Below are positions 1 to 9,342 of a DNA stretch of 64,000 bases, piece by piece. Source of the stretch: Streptomyces asoensis. GTDB lineage: Bacteria; Actinomycetota; Actinomycetes; Streptomycetales; Streptomycetaceae. A program made the translations under genes and the position numbers. The notes below the pieces were generated by a model. It made no database searches, was not told the DNA's origin, and saw only the letters and a program-made list of their open reading frames with translations. Every line of letters begins with the position of its first letter. Position 1 is the first letter of the stretch. The stretch covers positions 1,364,001 through 1,428,000 of the forward strand of contig NZ_BNEB01000003.1 of assembly GCF_016860545.1 (NCBI RefSeq), written 5' to 3'.

Positions 1-2
1 CG

Positions 3-623
3 GGCCTGGTGCTCGGTCTGTTCGTCGTCTACTCCCTGTGGTGGACCAACGTCGTGGCCGACCGGCACGCCGACCGGCAGGGCGACAAGGTGCGCGACAA
101 CTGGGCCCGGCAGGACACCGGTCCCGGGGCGCTCGACACCAAGGACGGCATCGGCTTCCTCCACGTGCCCGCGATGAGCAACGGTGAGGTGCTGGTCGAG
201 GAGGGCACCTCGTCGAAGGTCCTCAACGAGGGTGTCGCCGGCTACTACACCGACCCGTTCAAGTCCGCCCTTCCGACGAGCGGCAAGGAGGGCAACTTCA
301 CGCTCGCCGCCCACCGCGACGGCCACGGCGCGAAGTTCCACAACATCGACAAGCTGGAGAAGGGCGACCCGATCGTCTTCGAGACGAAGGACGACTGGTA
401 CGTCTACAAGGTGTACGCGGTCCTGCCCGAGACCTCGAAGTACAACGTCGAGGTCCTCGGCAGCGTCCCGAAGGAATCCGGCAGGAAGAAGGCCGGCCAC
501 TACATCACCCTGACGACCTGCACGCCGGTGTACACGAGCCGCTACCGGTACGTTGTCTGGGGCGAGCTGGTACGCGTCGACAAGGTGGACGCGAACCGCA
601 CCCCGCCGAAGGAACTCGCCTGA
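3..623 (+). CDS. Class E sortase (5' end outside window)
   Basis: A membrane-anchored transpeptidase that cleaves LAXTG-type sorting signals and joins surface proteins to peptidoglycan. The reading frame is open at the window edge, so the N-terminus is missing. What remains starts inside a hydrophobic segment (residues GLFVVYSLWW), followed by the sortase beta-barrel. The catalytic triad is visible: His in AAHRDGHG, Cys in TLTTC (Cys codon 519-521) and Arg in SRYRYVVW. In Streptomyces, class E sortases anchor long chaplins and other surface proteins; that role is inferred from the family. It ends facing pknB, with a strong shared terminator between them. Confidence 0.9.
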   Translation, partial: GLVLGLFVVYSLWWTNVVADRHADRQGDKVRDNWARQDTGPGALDTKDGIGFLHVPAMSNGEVLVEEGTSSKVLNEGVAGYYTDPFKSALPTSGKEGNFTLAAHRDGHGAKFHNIDKLEKGDPIVFETKDDWYVYKVYAVLPETSKYNVEVLGSVPKESGRKKAGHYITLTTCTPVYTSRYRYVVWGELVRVDKVDANRTPPKELA

Positions 624-645
624 GCCGTCGTTGCCGTCGCTCACG

Positions 646-686
646 GACGTGGGCCCCACCGGAGGACGTCCGGTGGGGCCCACGTC
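646..686. terminator. Bidirectional terminator between sortase and pknB
   Basis: A perfect 18-bp inverted repeat (646-663 pairing with 669-686) around a 5-nt loop. It lies between two convergent genes. There is no U-tract, which is usual for Streptomyces hairpin terminators. Confidence 0.85.
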
Positions 687-705
687 GTTCGGGCGCTACG
701 GCCGG

Positions 706-2682
706 TCAGCCGCCGCCGCCTCCGAAGAAGCCGCCGCCGCCGTTGTTGCCGCCGTTGTTGTCCTTGATGGCGATCAGGTTGACCGTCTGCCCCTTGTCGA
801 CCGTGCTGCCGGGGGCCGGGTCCGAGCTGATGACCTTGGCGTCGTCGTCCGAGCTGCCGGCGATGTTGCCGACGTTCAGACCCGCGTTCTGGAGCGCCTG
901 CTTGGCGTCCTTCACGGTCATCCCCTGGAGGTTGCCCGGGACCTGGGTCTGCTCGGGCTGGCTGCTCTTGCCGATCTGGATCTGGACCGTGGAGCCCTTG
1001 TCGGCCTGGGAGCCGATCGACGGGACGGTCTGGACGACCTTGCCGACCTGGTTCTGGTCCTGCGTGTCGACCTCGACGCAGTTGCCCTTGAGGTCGTTCT
1101 GCTGCATCTGGGCCTTGGCGTCGTCACAGCTCTTGTTGGAGACGTCGGGGACGGTCGCCTTCTGCACGGCCTTGGCGACCTCGAGGGTGACCGTCGAGCC
1201 CTTCTCCAGCTCGGTGGCCGGATCGGGGTCCTGGCTGAGGACCGTGCCCGGCTCCTGGGAGGACTCCGTCTGCTTCGTCTCGACCTCGAAGCCCTTGTCC
1301 TCGAGCTGCTTGGTCGCGGCCTCGACGTCCTTGTCGATCACGTTCGGCACGGCCACCTTCGGCGCGCCGGTCGACACCACCAGGTTGACCGTGGAGTCCT
1401 TGTCGACCTTGGTGGTGGGCTTCGGGTCCTGGTCGCAGATCTTGCCCTTGGGCTGGTCCTCGCAGGGCTTCTGGGTGACCGTGCCCAGCTTGAGGTCGCT
1501 GTTGGTCAGCTGTTTCTGCGCGTCGGCCTGGACCTGGCCGATGAGGCTGGGCACCGCCACCGACTCGTTGTTCACGCCGCCGCTGAAGACCCACTTGCCG
1601 ATCAGCACCGCGCCGACGAGGACCAGGACGGCGGCGACGACCAGCAGGATCGTCGAGGCGTTGGACTTCTTCTGGCGGCGCCGGTCCGGACGGTCGTCGT
1701 AGCCGTAGCCGCCGTCGTCCGGGTTCATGGGCGGCAGCATCGAGGTGGCCCCGCCGTCCGCGGAGCGCAGGGCGGTGGTGGCCTGGTCGTCGCCGTAGCC
1801 GCCGTACCCGACGGAGCCCATCGCGGCCGTGGCGCCGACCGGCTGGCCGTCGAGGCAGGCCTCGATGTCCAGGCGCATCTCGTCGGCGGACTGGTAGCGG
1901 TAGTTCGGGTCCTTGACCAGTGCCTTCAGGACGATGGCGTCCATCTCGGGGGTGATCTCGGGGTCGAAGACGCTCGGGGGCTGCGGCTCCTCGCGGACGT
2001 GCTGGTAGGCCACGGCCACCGGGGAGTCACCGACGAACGGCGGCCGCACGGTGAGCAGTTCGTAGAGCAGGCAGCCCGAGGAGTACAGGTCGGAGCGGGC
2101 GTCGACCTGCTCGCCCTTGGCCTGCTCGGGCGAGAGGTACTGGGCGGTGCCGATGACCGCGGAGGTCTGCGTCATCGTCATGCCGGAGTCGCCCATGGCG
2201 CGGGCGATGCCGAAGTCCATGACCTTGACCTGGCCGTTGCGCGTCAGCATGACGTTCGCGGGCTTGATGTCGCGGTGGACGATGCCGGCTCTGTGCGAGT
2301 ACTCCAGGGCCTGGAGGATGCCGATGGTCATCTCCAGCGTCCGCTCCGGCAGCAGCTTGCGGCCGGAGTGGAGCAGCTCACGGAGGGTGGAGCCGTCGAC
2401 GTACTCCATGACGATGTACGGGATCGAGACCCCGTCGATGTAGTCCTCGCCCGTGTCGTAGACCGCGACGATCGCGGGGTGGTTGAGCGAGGCGGCAGAC
2501 TGGGCCTCCCGGCGGAACCGGGCCTGGAAGGAAGGGTCGCGCGCGAGGTCCGCGCGCAGCGTCTTCACCGCCACGGTGCGGCCGAGGCGGGTGTCATGCG
2601 CGAGGTAGACCTCCGCCATGCCACCACGACCGAGCACGTGGCCCAGCTCGTACCGGCCGCCGAGGCGACGCGGCTCTTCCAT
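706..2682 (-). CDS. pknB: PASTA-domain Ser/Thr protein kinase PknB
   Basis: A transmembrane receptor kinase thought to sense muropeptides or lipid II and phosphorylate envelope and division proteins. The kinase domain covers about residues 11-272: glycine loop GRGGMAEVY, catalytic Lys40, HRDIKPAN with Asp138, DFG at 156-158. The activation loop has Thr171 and Thr173, the same spacing as the mycobacterial PknB autophosphorylation sites. One membrane helix lies near residues 345-365. Four extracellular PASTA repeats follow, each with a VP motif near its start. The tail is Gly-rich and ends in a run of glycines. The ATG at 2682 gives the standard PknB N-terminus. It is the last gene of the fha-PP2C-rodA-pbp operon. 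Confidence 0.95.
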   Translation of the reverse strand: MEEPRRLGGRYELGHVLGRGGMAEVYLAHDTRLGRTVAVKTLRADLARDPSFQARFRREAQSAASLNHPAIVAVYDTGEDYIDGVSIPYIVMEYVDGSTLRELLHSGRKLLPERTLEMTIGILQALEYSHRAGIVHRDIKPANVMLTRNGQVKVMDFGIARAMGDSGMTMTQTSAVIGTAQYLSPEQAKGEQVDARSDLYSSGCLLYELLTVRPPFVGDSPVAVAYQHVREEPQPPSVFDPEITPEMDAIVLKALVKDPNYRYQSADEMRLDIEACLDGQPVGATAAMGSVGYGGYGDDQATTALRSADGGATSMLPPMNPDDGGYGYDDRPDRRRQKKSNASTILLVVAAVLVLVGAVLIGKWVFSGGVNNESVAVPSLIGQVQADAQKQLTNSDLKLGTVTQKPCEDQPKGKICDQDPKPTTKVDKDSTVNLVVSTGAPKVAVPNVIDKDVEAATKQLEDKGFEVETKQTESSQEPGTVLSQDPDPATELEKGSTVTLEVAKAVQKATVPDVSNKSCDDAKAQMQQNDLKGNCVEVDTQDQNQVGKVVQTVPSIGSQADKGSTVQIQIGKSSQPEQTQVPGNLQGMTVKDAKQALQNAGLNVGNIAGSSDDDAKVISSDPAPGSTVDKGQTVNLIAIKDNNGGNNGGGGFFGGGGG

Positions 2683-2851
2683 AGCTACCTACCAGCCCTC
2701 TCCGTCGGTCCCGACCGGCACACGTGTGCGGCCGGAGGCTGCCGTCCGGGCATACCGTACCCGGACGGCGCTGTGTGACCTGGCCAAGCCCGTCACCCGA
2801 TACAGGACCGGTATCGCAACGTGCACCGATGTGTAGGCGACGTGATGGGGG

Positions 2852-4321
2852 TCACTTCTTGCTGTCGATGACTGCCTTCATCACGTCCCGGGCGATCGGG
2901 CCGGCCAGACCGCCGCCGGTGATGTCGCCGCGGTCGGCGGCGCCGTCCTCGACGACGACGGCGACGGCCACCGGCGCGCTGCCGTCGGACAGCTTGGCGT
3001 ACGAGATGAACCAGGCGTACGGCTTCTCGCTGTTCTTGAAGCCGTGCTGGGCGGTACCGGTCTTGCCGCCGACGGTGACGCCGTCGATCTTGGCCTTGCC
3101 ACCGGTGCCCTGCGGGTCGTTGACGACCGTCTCCATCATTTCCTGGAGGGCCTGCGCGGTCTTGGACGAGACGGCCTGGGACAGCTGCTGGGGCTCGGTC
3201 GTCTCCAGGGTGTCCAGGTTCGGGGCCTTGAGCTGGTCGACCATGTACGGCTTCATCAGCTTGCCGTCGTTGGCGACCGCCGAGGCGACCATGGCCATCT
3301 GGAGCGGGGTGGCCGCGTTGGAGCCCTGGCCGATGCCGTCCAGGGCGTTCTGCGGCCGGTTGTCCTCGGGGAAGGTGGACTTGGCGGCGCGCACCGGGGT
3401 GTCCAGCTCGGCCTCGTTGAAGCCGAACTTCTCCGCCTGGGCGATCATCTTCTCGTTGCCGACGTTGTCGGCCATCTTCGCGAAGACGGTGTTGCAGGAC
3501 ACCATGAGCGCGTAGCGCAGAGTGGCGTTCTCACAGTCACCGTGCTCGTTGGTGAGCTTGCTCGTGGACTGCGGCAGCGGGAACGGGTCGGGGGTCTGGG
3601 TCTTCTCGTCGACGCCGGACACCTCGCCGTTCTCCAGCGCGGCGGCGGCCGTGACCACCTTGAACGTGGAGCCCGGCGGGTAGGTCTCACGCAGGGCGCG
3701 GTTGAGCATCGGGTCGTCGGCGTCGTTCTTCTTCTGGACCTTGTTCCAGGCCTCGGCGTCCGCGTCGGAGGACCCGGCGAACTTCGAGGGGTCGTACGAC
3801 GGTGTGGAGACCAGGGCGAGGATCTTGCCGGTGGACGGCTCGATCGCGGCGACCGCGCCCTTCTTGCTGCCGAGCCCCTGGTAGGCGGCCTTCTGCGCGG
3901 CGGCGTTGAGGGTGGTGACGACGCTGCCGCCCTCCTTCTCCTTGCCCGTGATCATGTCCAGGGTGTTGCGGAAGAAGAGCCGGTCGTCGTTGCCGCTGAG
4001 GATGCCGTCCTCGAGCTTCTCCAGCTGGTTGGCGCCGAAGGCCTGGGAGGAGTAGCCGGTGACCGGTGCCCACATCGCGCCGTTGGACCAGGTGCGCTTG
4101 AACTTGTAGTCGCCGCTGGTCTCGACCGAGCCGGTGATGGCCTTACCGTCGACGATTATGTTGCCGCGCGGGGTGGCGTAGCGGGTGATGTTGACGCGGC
4201 GGTTCTTGGTGTCGCTCGCGAGGCTGTCCGCCTTGACGTACTGGAGCCAGTTGTCGCGCAGCAGCAGAGTGAGGACCAGGAGGCCGCAGAAGATCGCGAT
4301 CCGGCGCAGGGGCTTGTTCAT
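2852..4321 (-). CDS. pbpA: Class B penicillin-binding protein (PbpA/FtsI-like transpeptidase)
   Basis: A peptidoglycan D,D-transpeptidase, 489 aa, anchored by one N-terminal helix (about residues 8-22). The three active-site motifs are present: STFK with nucleophile Ser218, SCN about 50 residues later, and KTG in GGKTGTAQ near the C-terminus. The start at 4321 overlaps the rodA stop by 4 bp (ATGA), so the two are translationally coupled. A longer upstream frame to 4774 is not used: it would run through rodA. The pairing of a SEDS polymerase with a class B PBP is the standard bifunctional peptidoglycan synthase. This is the PbpA-type partner of RodA in the PknB cluster, not the dcw-cluster FtsI. 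Confidence 0.93.
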   Translation of the reverse strand: MNKPLRRIAIFCGLLVLTLLLRDNWLQYVKADSLASDTKNRRVNITRYATPRGNIIVDGKAITGSVETSGDYKFKRTWSNGAMWAPVTGYSSQAFGANQLEKLEDGILSGNDDRLFFRNTLDMITGKEKEGGSVVTTLNAAAQKAAYQGLGSKKGAVAAIEPSTGKILALVSTPSYDPSKFAGSSDADAEAWNKVQKKNDADDPMLNRALRETYPPGSTFKVVTAAAALENGEVSGVDEKTQTPDPFPLPQSTSKLTNEHGDCENATLRYALMVSCNTVFAKMADNVGNEKMIAQAEKFGFNEAELDTPVRAAKSTFPEDNRPQNALDGIGQGSNAATPLQMAMVASAVANDGKLMKPYMVDQLKAPNLDTLETTEPQQLSQAVSSKTAQALQEMMETVVNDPQGTGGKAKIDGVTVGGKTGTAQHGFKNSEKPYAWFISYAKLSDGSAPVAVAVVVEDGAADRGDITGGGLAGPIARDVMKAVIDSKK

Positions 4322-5757
4322 GACGGGCGGACCACCTGGGTCATCTCGGCGTCGGGGTTGGAGGCGGGTGCGGGCGCCGGGCGGCGCGCGGTGTCGCTGA
4401 TTCTGATCAGGATGCCGATGAGCGCCCAGTTGGCGATGACGGAGGAACCGCCGTACGCGAGGAAGGGCATCGTCATACCGGTGAGCGGGATGAGGCCCAT
4501 CACACCGCCGGCGACGACGAACACCTGGAGGGCGAAGGCGCCCGAGAGGCCGATGGCCAGCAGCTTGCCGAAGGGGTCGCGGGCGGCCAGGGCGGTACGC
4601 ACCCCGCGCTCGACGATCAGGCCGTACAGCAGCAGCAGCGCCATGATGCCGGCGAGCCCGAGCTCCTCGCCGAAGGTGGCGAGGATGAAGTCGGAGTTGG
4701 CGGCGAACTTGATCAGTTCGGAGTGGCCCTGGCCCCAGCCGGTGCCGAGGGTGCCGCCGGAGCCGAACGCCCACAGGGCCTGCATGGCCTGCTCGGAGTG
4801 GCCGATCTGGCCGGCCTGGGAGAGCTTGTACTCGTTCATCGGGTCGAGCCAGGCCTGGACGCGCTGCTGGACGTGGCTCTCGAACTGGGCGACGCCGACC
4901 GCGCCGACCGCCGACATCAGCAGACCGAAGACGATCCAGCTGGTCCGCTCGGTGGCGACGTACAGCATGATCACGAACATGCCGAAGAACAGCAGCGAAG
5001 TACCGAGGTCGGTCTCGAAGACCAGGATCAGGATCGAGATGAACCAGACGACGATGATCGGACCGAGGTCGCGGCCGCGCGGCAGGTAGAGGCCGAGGAC
5101 GCGACGGCTGGCGAGAGCGAGCGCGTCGCGCTTGACCATCAGGTAGCCGGCGAAGAAGATCGCCAGCACGATCTTGGCGAACTCACCGGGCTGGATGGAG
5201 AAACCGGCGACGGAGATCCAGATCTTGGCGCCGTAGATGTTCTGGCCGAGGCCCGGGACGAGCGGCAGCAGCAGCAGGAAGATCGCGCCGACCATGGAGA
5301 TGTAGGTGTAGCGCTGGAGGACGCGGTGGTCCTTCAGGAAGATCAGCACGACGATGAACAGCGCGATGCCGAGCGCGGTGTACAGCAGCTGGCGTGGCGC
5401 GGCCGTGCCGGCCTGGTGGGCCTGCTGGAGGTACTTGGACTGGTCCAGGCGCCAGATCGCGACGAGCCCGAGCCCGTTCAGCAGGGTGGCCACGGGCAGC
5501 AGCAGCGGGTCGGCGTACGGCGCGAACTTGCGCACGACGAGGTGCGCCACGCCGGCCAGCAGGCCGAGGCCCAGACCGTAGCTCAGCAGGCCCGACGGCA
5601 CCTGCTCGTTGATGGCGAGGCCCACGTTGGCGTAGGCGAAGACCGGGATCACGACGGCGAACACCAGGAGCGCGAGCTCGGTGTTGCGCCGGCTCGGGGT
5701 GCCGATCGAGCCGATCGTGGACGTGTGGTGCGTCGGCGAGTTGGTAGTACTGCTCAT
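4318..5757 (-). CDS. rodA: SEDS-family peptidoglycan polymerase (RodA/FtsW/SpoVE)
   Basis: An integral membrane glycosyltransferase that polymerises lipid II; 479 aa with about ten or more hydrophobic segments. Family signatures are visible: QPGEFAKI in mid-protein, FGEELGLAG in the later part, and a C-terminal PLTGMTMPFLAYGGSS. The C-terminus has a short cytoplasmic Ala/Pro-rich tail. It sits between the PP2C phosphatase gene and the class B PBP and overlaps the latter by 4 bp. A division or sporulation role is possible (FtsW and RodA share this fold), but the link with pbpA and pknB favours the RodA assignment. Confidence 0.93.
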   Translation of the reverse strand: MSSTTNSPTHHTSTIGSIGTPSRRNTELALLVFAVVIPVFAYANVGLAINEQVPSGLLSYGLGLGLLAGVAHLVVRKFAPYADPLLLPVATLLNGLGLVAIWRLDQSKYLQQAHQAGTAAPRQLLYTALGIALFIVVLIFLKDHRVLQRYTYISMVGAIFLLLLPLVPGLGQNIYGAKIWISVAGFSIQPGEFAKIVLAIFFAGYLMVKRDALALASRRVLGLYLPRGRDLGPIIVVWFISILILVFETDLGTSLLFFGMFVIMLYVATERTSWIVFGLLMSAVGAVGVAQFESHVQQRVQAWLDPMNEYKLSQAGQIGHSEQAMQALWAFGSGGTLGTGWGQGHSELIKFAANSDFILATFGEELGLAGIMALLLLYGLIVERGVRTALAARDPFGKLLAIGLSGAFALQVFVVAGGVMGLIPLTGMTMPFLAYGGSSVIANWALIGILIRISDTARRPAPAPASNPDAEMTQVVRPS

Positions 5758-5784
5758 CGTGTGACGGGGCCTCTCACGGCTTGC

Positions 5785-7308
5785 CTACTGCTCACCGCAC
5801 CGCGAGACGACCTTCTGCTCTTCCTCCGAAAGGCTGGGGCCGGGGGTGGGAGTGGCGGTCGCGGGTACGGACGGGGACGCGGTTGCCGAGGGGCTCGGCG
5901 ATGCTTTGGACGTGACCGAGGCGGGGGTGGTTCCCGTGGTGCCGCCGGCCTTGCCCGTGCCGGTCTTCGATCCGGTCTTGCTCGCCGCGGGGGTCTCGGA
6001 GAGCTTCTTGCACGCCGAGGCCTGGACGGCCAGCTCGTCGATCTTCTTCTGGGCGGCCGGCAGACCGCCCTCGGCGATCGTCGCCTCGACCAGCTTCTGC
6101 TGGTAGTCCGGGAGGTACTTGAGTTCGATCTCGGGGTGGTCCTTCTCCACCTTCGACAACGACACCCATGCCAGGTCCTGGCTGATGCCCCGGTACAGCG
6201 CGACGTGCTCGTCCTTGGAGCCGACGTAGTACTGCGTCTGCGTCCAGCGGTAGCCGCCGTAGAGGCCGCCGCCGATCACGGCGAGCGCCAGCACGCTGTA
6301 GAAGGATCTCTTCAGCCACTTGCGGCCCTTGCGCGGCTTCACGAAGTCGTCGTCCGTGTAGTCGCCGAAGCCGTCGGTGGGGATGAAGCCGGTGATGTCG
6401 CCGCCGGAGCCGGGCGGGCCGAACTCACCGCCGCCGCCGCGTCCGTGCTGCCTGCGGCCGAGGCCGGAGGCGCGGCCGGCCGGCGTCTGCATGATGTTGT
6501 TGTCGTGCAGCTGGAGCTGGTTCTCGGCGACCGCGCCGACCACGACCGGGGTGTCGGAGAGCTGTCCGGCGAGGGTGTCACCGGTGTCCAGGTCGAGGAC
6601 GTCGGCGACGATCACGGTGATGTTGTCGGGGCCGCCGCCGCGCAGCGCGAGCTGGATCAGCTCCTGCACGGTCTCCTGGGGGCCCTGGTAGCTGGCGAGG
6701 GTGTCCTCGAGCGTCTGGTGCGAGACGACGCCGGACAGGCCGTCGGAGCAGATCAGGTAGCGGTCGCCGGCCCGGACCTCGCGGATCGACAGGTCGGGTT
6801 CGACGTGCTCACCGCTGCCCAACGCCCGCATCAGCAGGGACCGTTGGGGGTGGGTGGTGGCTTCTTCCTCGGTGATGCGGCCCTCGTCGACGAGGCGCTG
6901 CACCCAGGTGTGGTCCTGGGTGATCTGCGTCAGCACGCCGTCGCGCAGCAGGTAGGCGCGCGAGTCGCCGACGTGGACGAGTCCGAGGCGCTGACCGGTC
7001 CACAGCAGGGCGGTCAGGGTGGTGCCCATGCCCTCGAGCTGGGGGTCCTCCTCGACCAGGGAGCGCAGCTGGTCGTTGGCGCGCTGGACGGCGGTGCCGA
7101 GCGAGGTGAGGACGTCGGAGCCGGGCACGTCGTCGTCGAGGGCGACGATGGTGGAGATGGCCTCGGAGGAGGCGACCTCACCGGCCGCGGCGCCGCCCAT
7201 GCCGTCGGCGATGGCGAGCAGGCGCGGACCGGCGTAACCGGAGTCCTCGTTGCCCTCCCGGATCATGCCCTTGTGCGATCCGGCGGCGAAGCGCAGTGAC
7301 AGACTCAT
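5785..7308 (-). CDS. pstP: PP2C-family Ser/Thr protein phosphatase (PstP-like)
   Basis: Dephosphorylates substrates of the neighbouring PknB-type kinases. The N-terminal PP2C domain (about residues 1-240) shows the metal-binding motifs NEDSGY, DGMGG, GDSRAY, SDGL and GGPDN. A linker with GRG and Gly-rich stretches leads to one membrane helix (SVLALAVIGGGLYGGY). An extracellular domain of about 180 residues ends in a Thr/Pro/Ser-rich tail. The start at 7308 is chosen because GAGGT lies just upstream; an in-frame start at 7365 would add 19 residues with no ribosome site. It lies between fhaB and rodA in the operon. Confidence 0.93.
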   Translation of the reverse strand: MSLSLRFAAGSHKGMIREGNEDSGYAGPRLLAIADGMGGAAAGEVASSEAISTIVALDDDVPGSDVLTSLGTAVQRANDQLRSLVEEDPQLEGMGTTLTALLWTGQRLGLVHVGDSRAYLLRDGVLTQITQDHTWVQRLVDEGRITEEEATTHPQRSLLMRALGSGEHVEPDLSIREVRAGDRYLICSDGLSGVVSHQTLEDTLASYQGPQETVQELIQLALRGGGPDNITVIVADVLDLDTGDTLAGQLSDTPVVVGAVAENQLQLHDNNIMQTPAGRASGLGRRQHGRGGGGEFGPPGSGGDITGFIPTDGFGDYTDDDFVKPRKGRKWLKRSFYSVLALAVIGGGLYGGYRWTQTQYYVGSKDEHVALYRGISQDLAWVSLSKVEKDHPEIELKYLPDYQQKLVEATIAEGGLPAAQKKIDELAVQASACKKLSETPAASKTGSKTGTGKAGGTTGTTPASVTSKASPSPSATASPSVPATATPTPGPSLSEEEQKVVSRCGEQ

Positions 7309-7448
7309 GCGCACCTCGCCCGTCGGCCCCGGGTACAGCCGGTCGTGTCGAGCCACACTGCCCACCCTCCGGTCGGGAGCACTCCGGGGCCATGGGTGCC
7401 GGCCGCCGCCGTGTGCTCGCTCCGCTCGCGCTCACTCATGATGCAGCA

Positions 7449-7964
7449 CTACTTCCGAAGCTCGATGACGGTCTTGCCGATACGGATCGGCGCGCCCAAC
7501 GGGATCGGTGTGGGAGTCGTCAGTCGCGATCGGTCGAGGTACGTGCCGTTCGTGGAGCCCAGGTCCTCGACGATCCACTGGCCGTCGCGGTCCGGGTAGA
7601 TCCTGGCATGGCGGCTGGAGGCGTAGTCGTCGTCCAGCACGATGGTGCTGTCGTGCGCCCGGCCCAGAGTGATGGTCTGGCCCTGGAGCGCGACGGTCGT
7701 GCCGGTGAGGGTGCCCTCGGACACGACGAGCTTGGTGGGCGCGTTGCGGCGCGTGCGGCCCGCGGCGGCGGGCTGCTGACGCTGCTGCGGAGGCGCCTGC
7801 TGGCGCTGTGCCTGCTGCGCCCGCCCGGCCTCCCGGCGCGCGCCGCGCTGGGTGACGCGCGTACCGAAGAGGTCGCTGCGGATGACCTGCACGGCCACGA
7901 TGACGAACAGCCACAGTACGGCCAGGAAACCCAGCCGCATGACCGTGAGGGTCAGCTCTGACAT
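7449..7964 (-). CDS. fhaB: Membrane-anchored FHA-domain protein (FhaB/FipA-like)
   Basis: A phosphothreonine-binding adaptor, 171 aa. An N-terminal hydrophobic helix (about residues 8-27) is followed by a basic Gln/Ala-rich linker (res. 40-75). A C-terminal FHA domain has the conserved RAHDSTIVL, SSRHARI and LGSTNGTY segments. In mycobacteria the homologue is phosphorylated by PknB-cluster kinases and acts at the septum; a similar role is inferred here. It is 10 bp downstream of fhaA and upstream of the phosphatase gene. Confidence 0.9.
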   Translation of the reverse strand: MSELTLTVMRLGFLAVLWLFVIVAVQVIRSDLFGTRVTQRGARREAGRAQQAQRQQAPPQQRQQPAAAGRTRRNAPTKLVVSEGTLTGTTVALQGQTITLGRAHDSTIVLDDDYASSRHARIYPDRDGQWIVEDLGSTNGTYLDRSRLTTPTPIPLGAPIRIGKTVIELRK

Positions 7965-7974
7965 TGCCCCCGCT

Positions 7975-8808
7975 TCACCCTTCGGCTTGCCGGTAAATGA
8001 TGGTGGTGCTGCCCACGACGATCCGCGAGCCGTCGCGGAGCGTAGCGCGGGTGGTGTGCTGCCCGTCCACCACGATGCCGTTGGTGGAGCCGAGATCCGC
8101 GATCGTCGAGGGCGAGCCGGTCCGGATCTCGCAGTGCCGACGGGACACGCCGGGGTCGTCGATCCGCACGTCGGCCTCGGTGCTGCGGCCCATCACGAGC
8201 GAGCCGCGGGAGATCTGGTGGCGGGTGCCGTTGATCTCGATCCAGTGGCGGGTGCGTGACCCCGGCTGCGGGGCGCCGACCGGACCGCCGCCGGCGGCGG
8301 GCGGGTAGCCGTAGCCTCCGGGCCGGGCGCCGGGCGGGGGCGCGGACGGCATGGGGGGAGCGCCTGCTCCGGCCCCCGGGTAGCCGGGCCGCTGCCGGCC
8401 GCCGGAGGGCGCCTGCTCCGGCGCCTGGCTGCTGGAGGAGGCGAGCGTACGGCTGCGCACCCGGTACAGGCCGGTGTCGAGGTCGTCCGCCTTCTCCAGG
8501 TTGACCTTGATCGGCCCCATGAAGGTGTAGCGCTGCTGCTTGGCGTAGTCGCGGACCATGCCGGCGAGCTCGTCGCCGAGCTGGCCGGAGTACGGGCTGA
8601 GCCGCTCGTAGTCGGGTGTGCTCAGTTCCACGATGAAGTCGTTGGGGACGACGGTCCGGTCGCGGTTCCAGATGGTCGCGTTGTTGTCGCACTCGCGCTG
8701 GAGCGCGCCGGCGATCTCCACGGGCTGGACCTCGGACTTGAAGACCTTGGCGAAGGTGCCGTTGACCAGACCCTCGAGACGCTGCTCGAACTTCTTCAGG
8801 ACTCCCAT
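7975..8808 (-). CDS. fhaA: DUF3662 plus FHA-domain protein (FhaA-like)
   Basis: A cytoplasmic phospho-reader, 277 aa, first gene of the envelope signalling operon. The N-terminal DUF3662 domain (about 1-115) begins MGVLKKFEQRLEGLV, as in mycobacterial FhaA. A Pro/Gly/Gln-rich linker (about 130-190) leads to the FHA domain (190-277), with GRSTEADVRI, SRRHCEI and LGSTNGI. FhaA homologues bind phosphorylated PknB substrates such as the MurJ pseudokinase; this is family knowledge. AGGAGG-type sequence lies upstream of the ATG at 8808. Confidence 0.93.
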   Translation of the reverse strand: MGVLKKFEQRLEGLVNGTFAKVFKSEVQPVEIAGALQRECDNNATIWNRDRTVVPNDFIVELSTPDYERLSPYSGQLGDELAGMVRDYAKQQRYTFMGPIKVNLEKADDLDTGLYRVRSRTLASSSSQAPEQAPSGGRQRPGYPGAGAGAPPMPSAPPPGARPGGYGYPPAAGGGPVGAPQPGSRTRHWIEINGTRHQISRGSLVMGRSTEADVRIDDPGVSRRHCEIRTGSPSTIADLGSTNGIVVDGQHTTRATLRDGSRIVVGSTTIIYRQAEG

Positions 8809-9218
8809 GGGGCACCTCCTCCGTCGTGGCTGCTGTCCCGTGCCGTGCTGCCTACCTGGTACTGCTTACTGATCGTATCCACGCGCCGGTGAATCGGCTG
8901 GTTCCCCCTGTCGGCCCCGTCGAACGGTGTCGACACCCTCTCCCGCGCCTGTTCGCTGCCCAGGATCGTAGAGGTGGCCGAGGACCAGTGTCCCGCACCT
9001 GACTGTGGTCCTCGTCCGGCTCCGGGGGAGACGGCCGCCTTAGGTACGAGGTTGATACGTGAACCAGTCATCGCCGAGACCTTCCGGGGCCGACTACGCC
9101 CCCCACCTGCTCCCTGCCCGCCCAGAAGGGATGTGAACGCACCCTGGCCCGCGTGCTAATGTTCTGCATGTCGGAAGGCGCCAGGCCGCAAGGCCACGGA
9201 CCGGAAGACACACCCAAT
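8809..9218. other. Intergenic region between fha operon and tRNA-Leu
   Basis: Carries the minus-strand promoter region and leader of the fhaA-pknB operon and, on the plus strand, the tRNA promoter. The frames in it are short and lack coding character. I see no other structured element. Confidence 0.6.
9133..9162 (+). promoter_or_regulatory. Probable promoter of tRNA-Leu
   Basis: A -35-like GTGAAC (9133-9138), an 18-bp spacer and a -10 TAATGT (9157-9162), about 56 bp before the mature tRNA 5' end. Inferred by eye; no start-site data. Confidence 0.45.
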
Positions 9219-9302
9219 GCGCGGGTGGCGGAATAGGCAGACGCGCTGGATTCAGGTTCCAGTGCCCGCAAGGGCGTGGGGGTTCAACTCCCCCCTCGCG
9301 CA
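9219..9302 (+). tRNA. tRNA-Leu (anticodon CAG)
   Basis: A full class II cloverleaf. The acceptor stem is GCGCGGG (9219-9225) with 9295-9301, including one G-U pair. The anticodon stem is CTGGA/TCCAG, with anticodon CAG at 9253-9255 preceded by T. There is a long variable arm, and a T-arm GGGGG-TTCAACT-CCCCC. The discriminator is A9302; CCA is not encoded. It reads CUG, the dominant Leu codon in this genome. Confidence 0.97.
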
Positions 9303-9307
9303 CAGCT

Positions 9308-9342
9308 GAAAGCCCCGCAGGTCTTTGACCTGCGGGGCTTTC
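9308..9342 (+). terminator. Terminator of tRNA-Leu
   Basis: A perfect 16-bp inverted repeat with a TTT loop, 5 nt after the tRNA discriminator base. Confidence 0.85.

Noticed and set aside
553..2778. Long plus-strand reading frame opposite pknB (741 codons)
   Set aside because: A mirror of the GC-rich third positions of pknB. Its product is Val/Leu/Asp/Gly-biased with no family features. The same applies to other long opposite-strand frames, e.g. 3044-5089, 4723-7299, 46263-48701, 56545-58527 and 62105-63949.
2852..4774. PBP extended to 4774
   Set aside because: The extra 151 residues are Arg/His/Pro-rich out-of-frame reading of rodA; the ATG at 4321 gives the expected signal-anchor.
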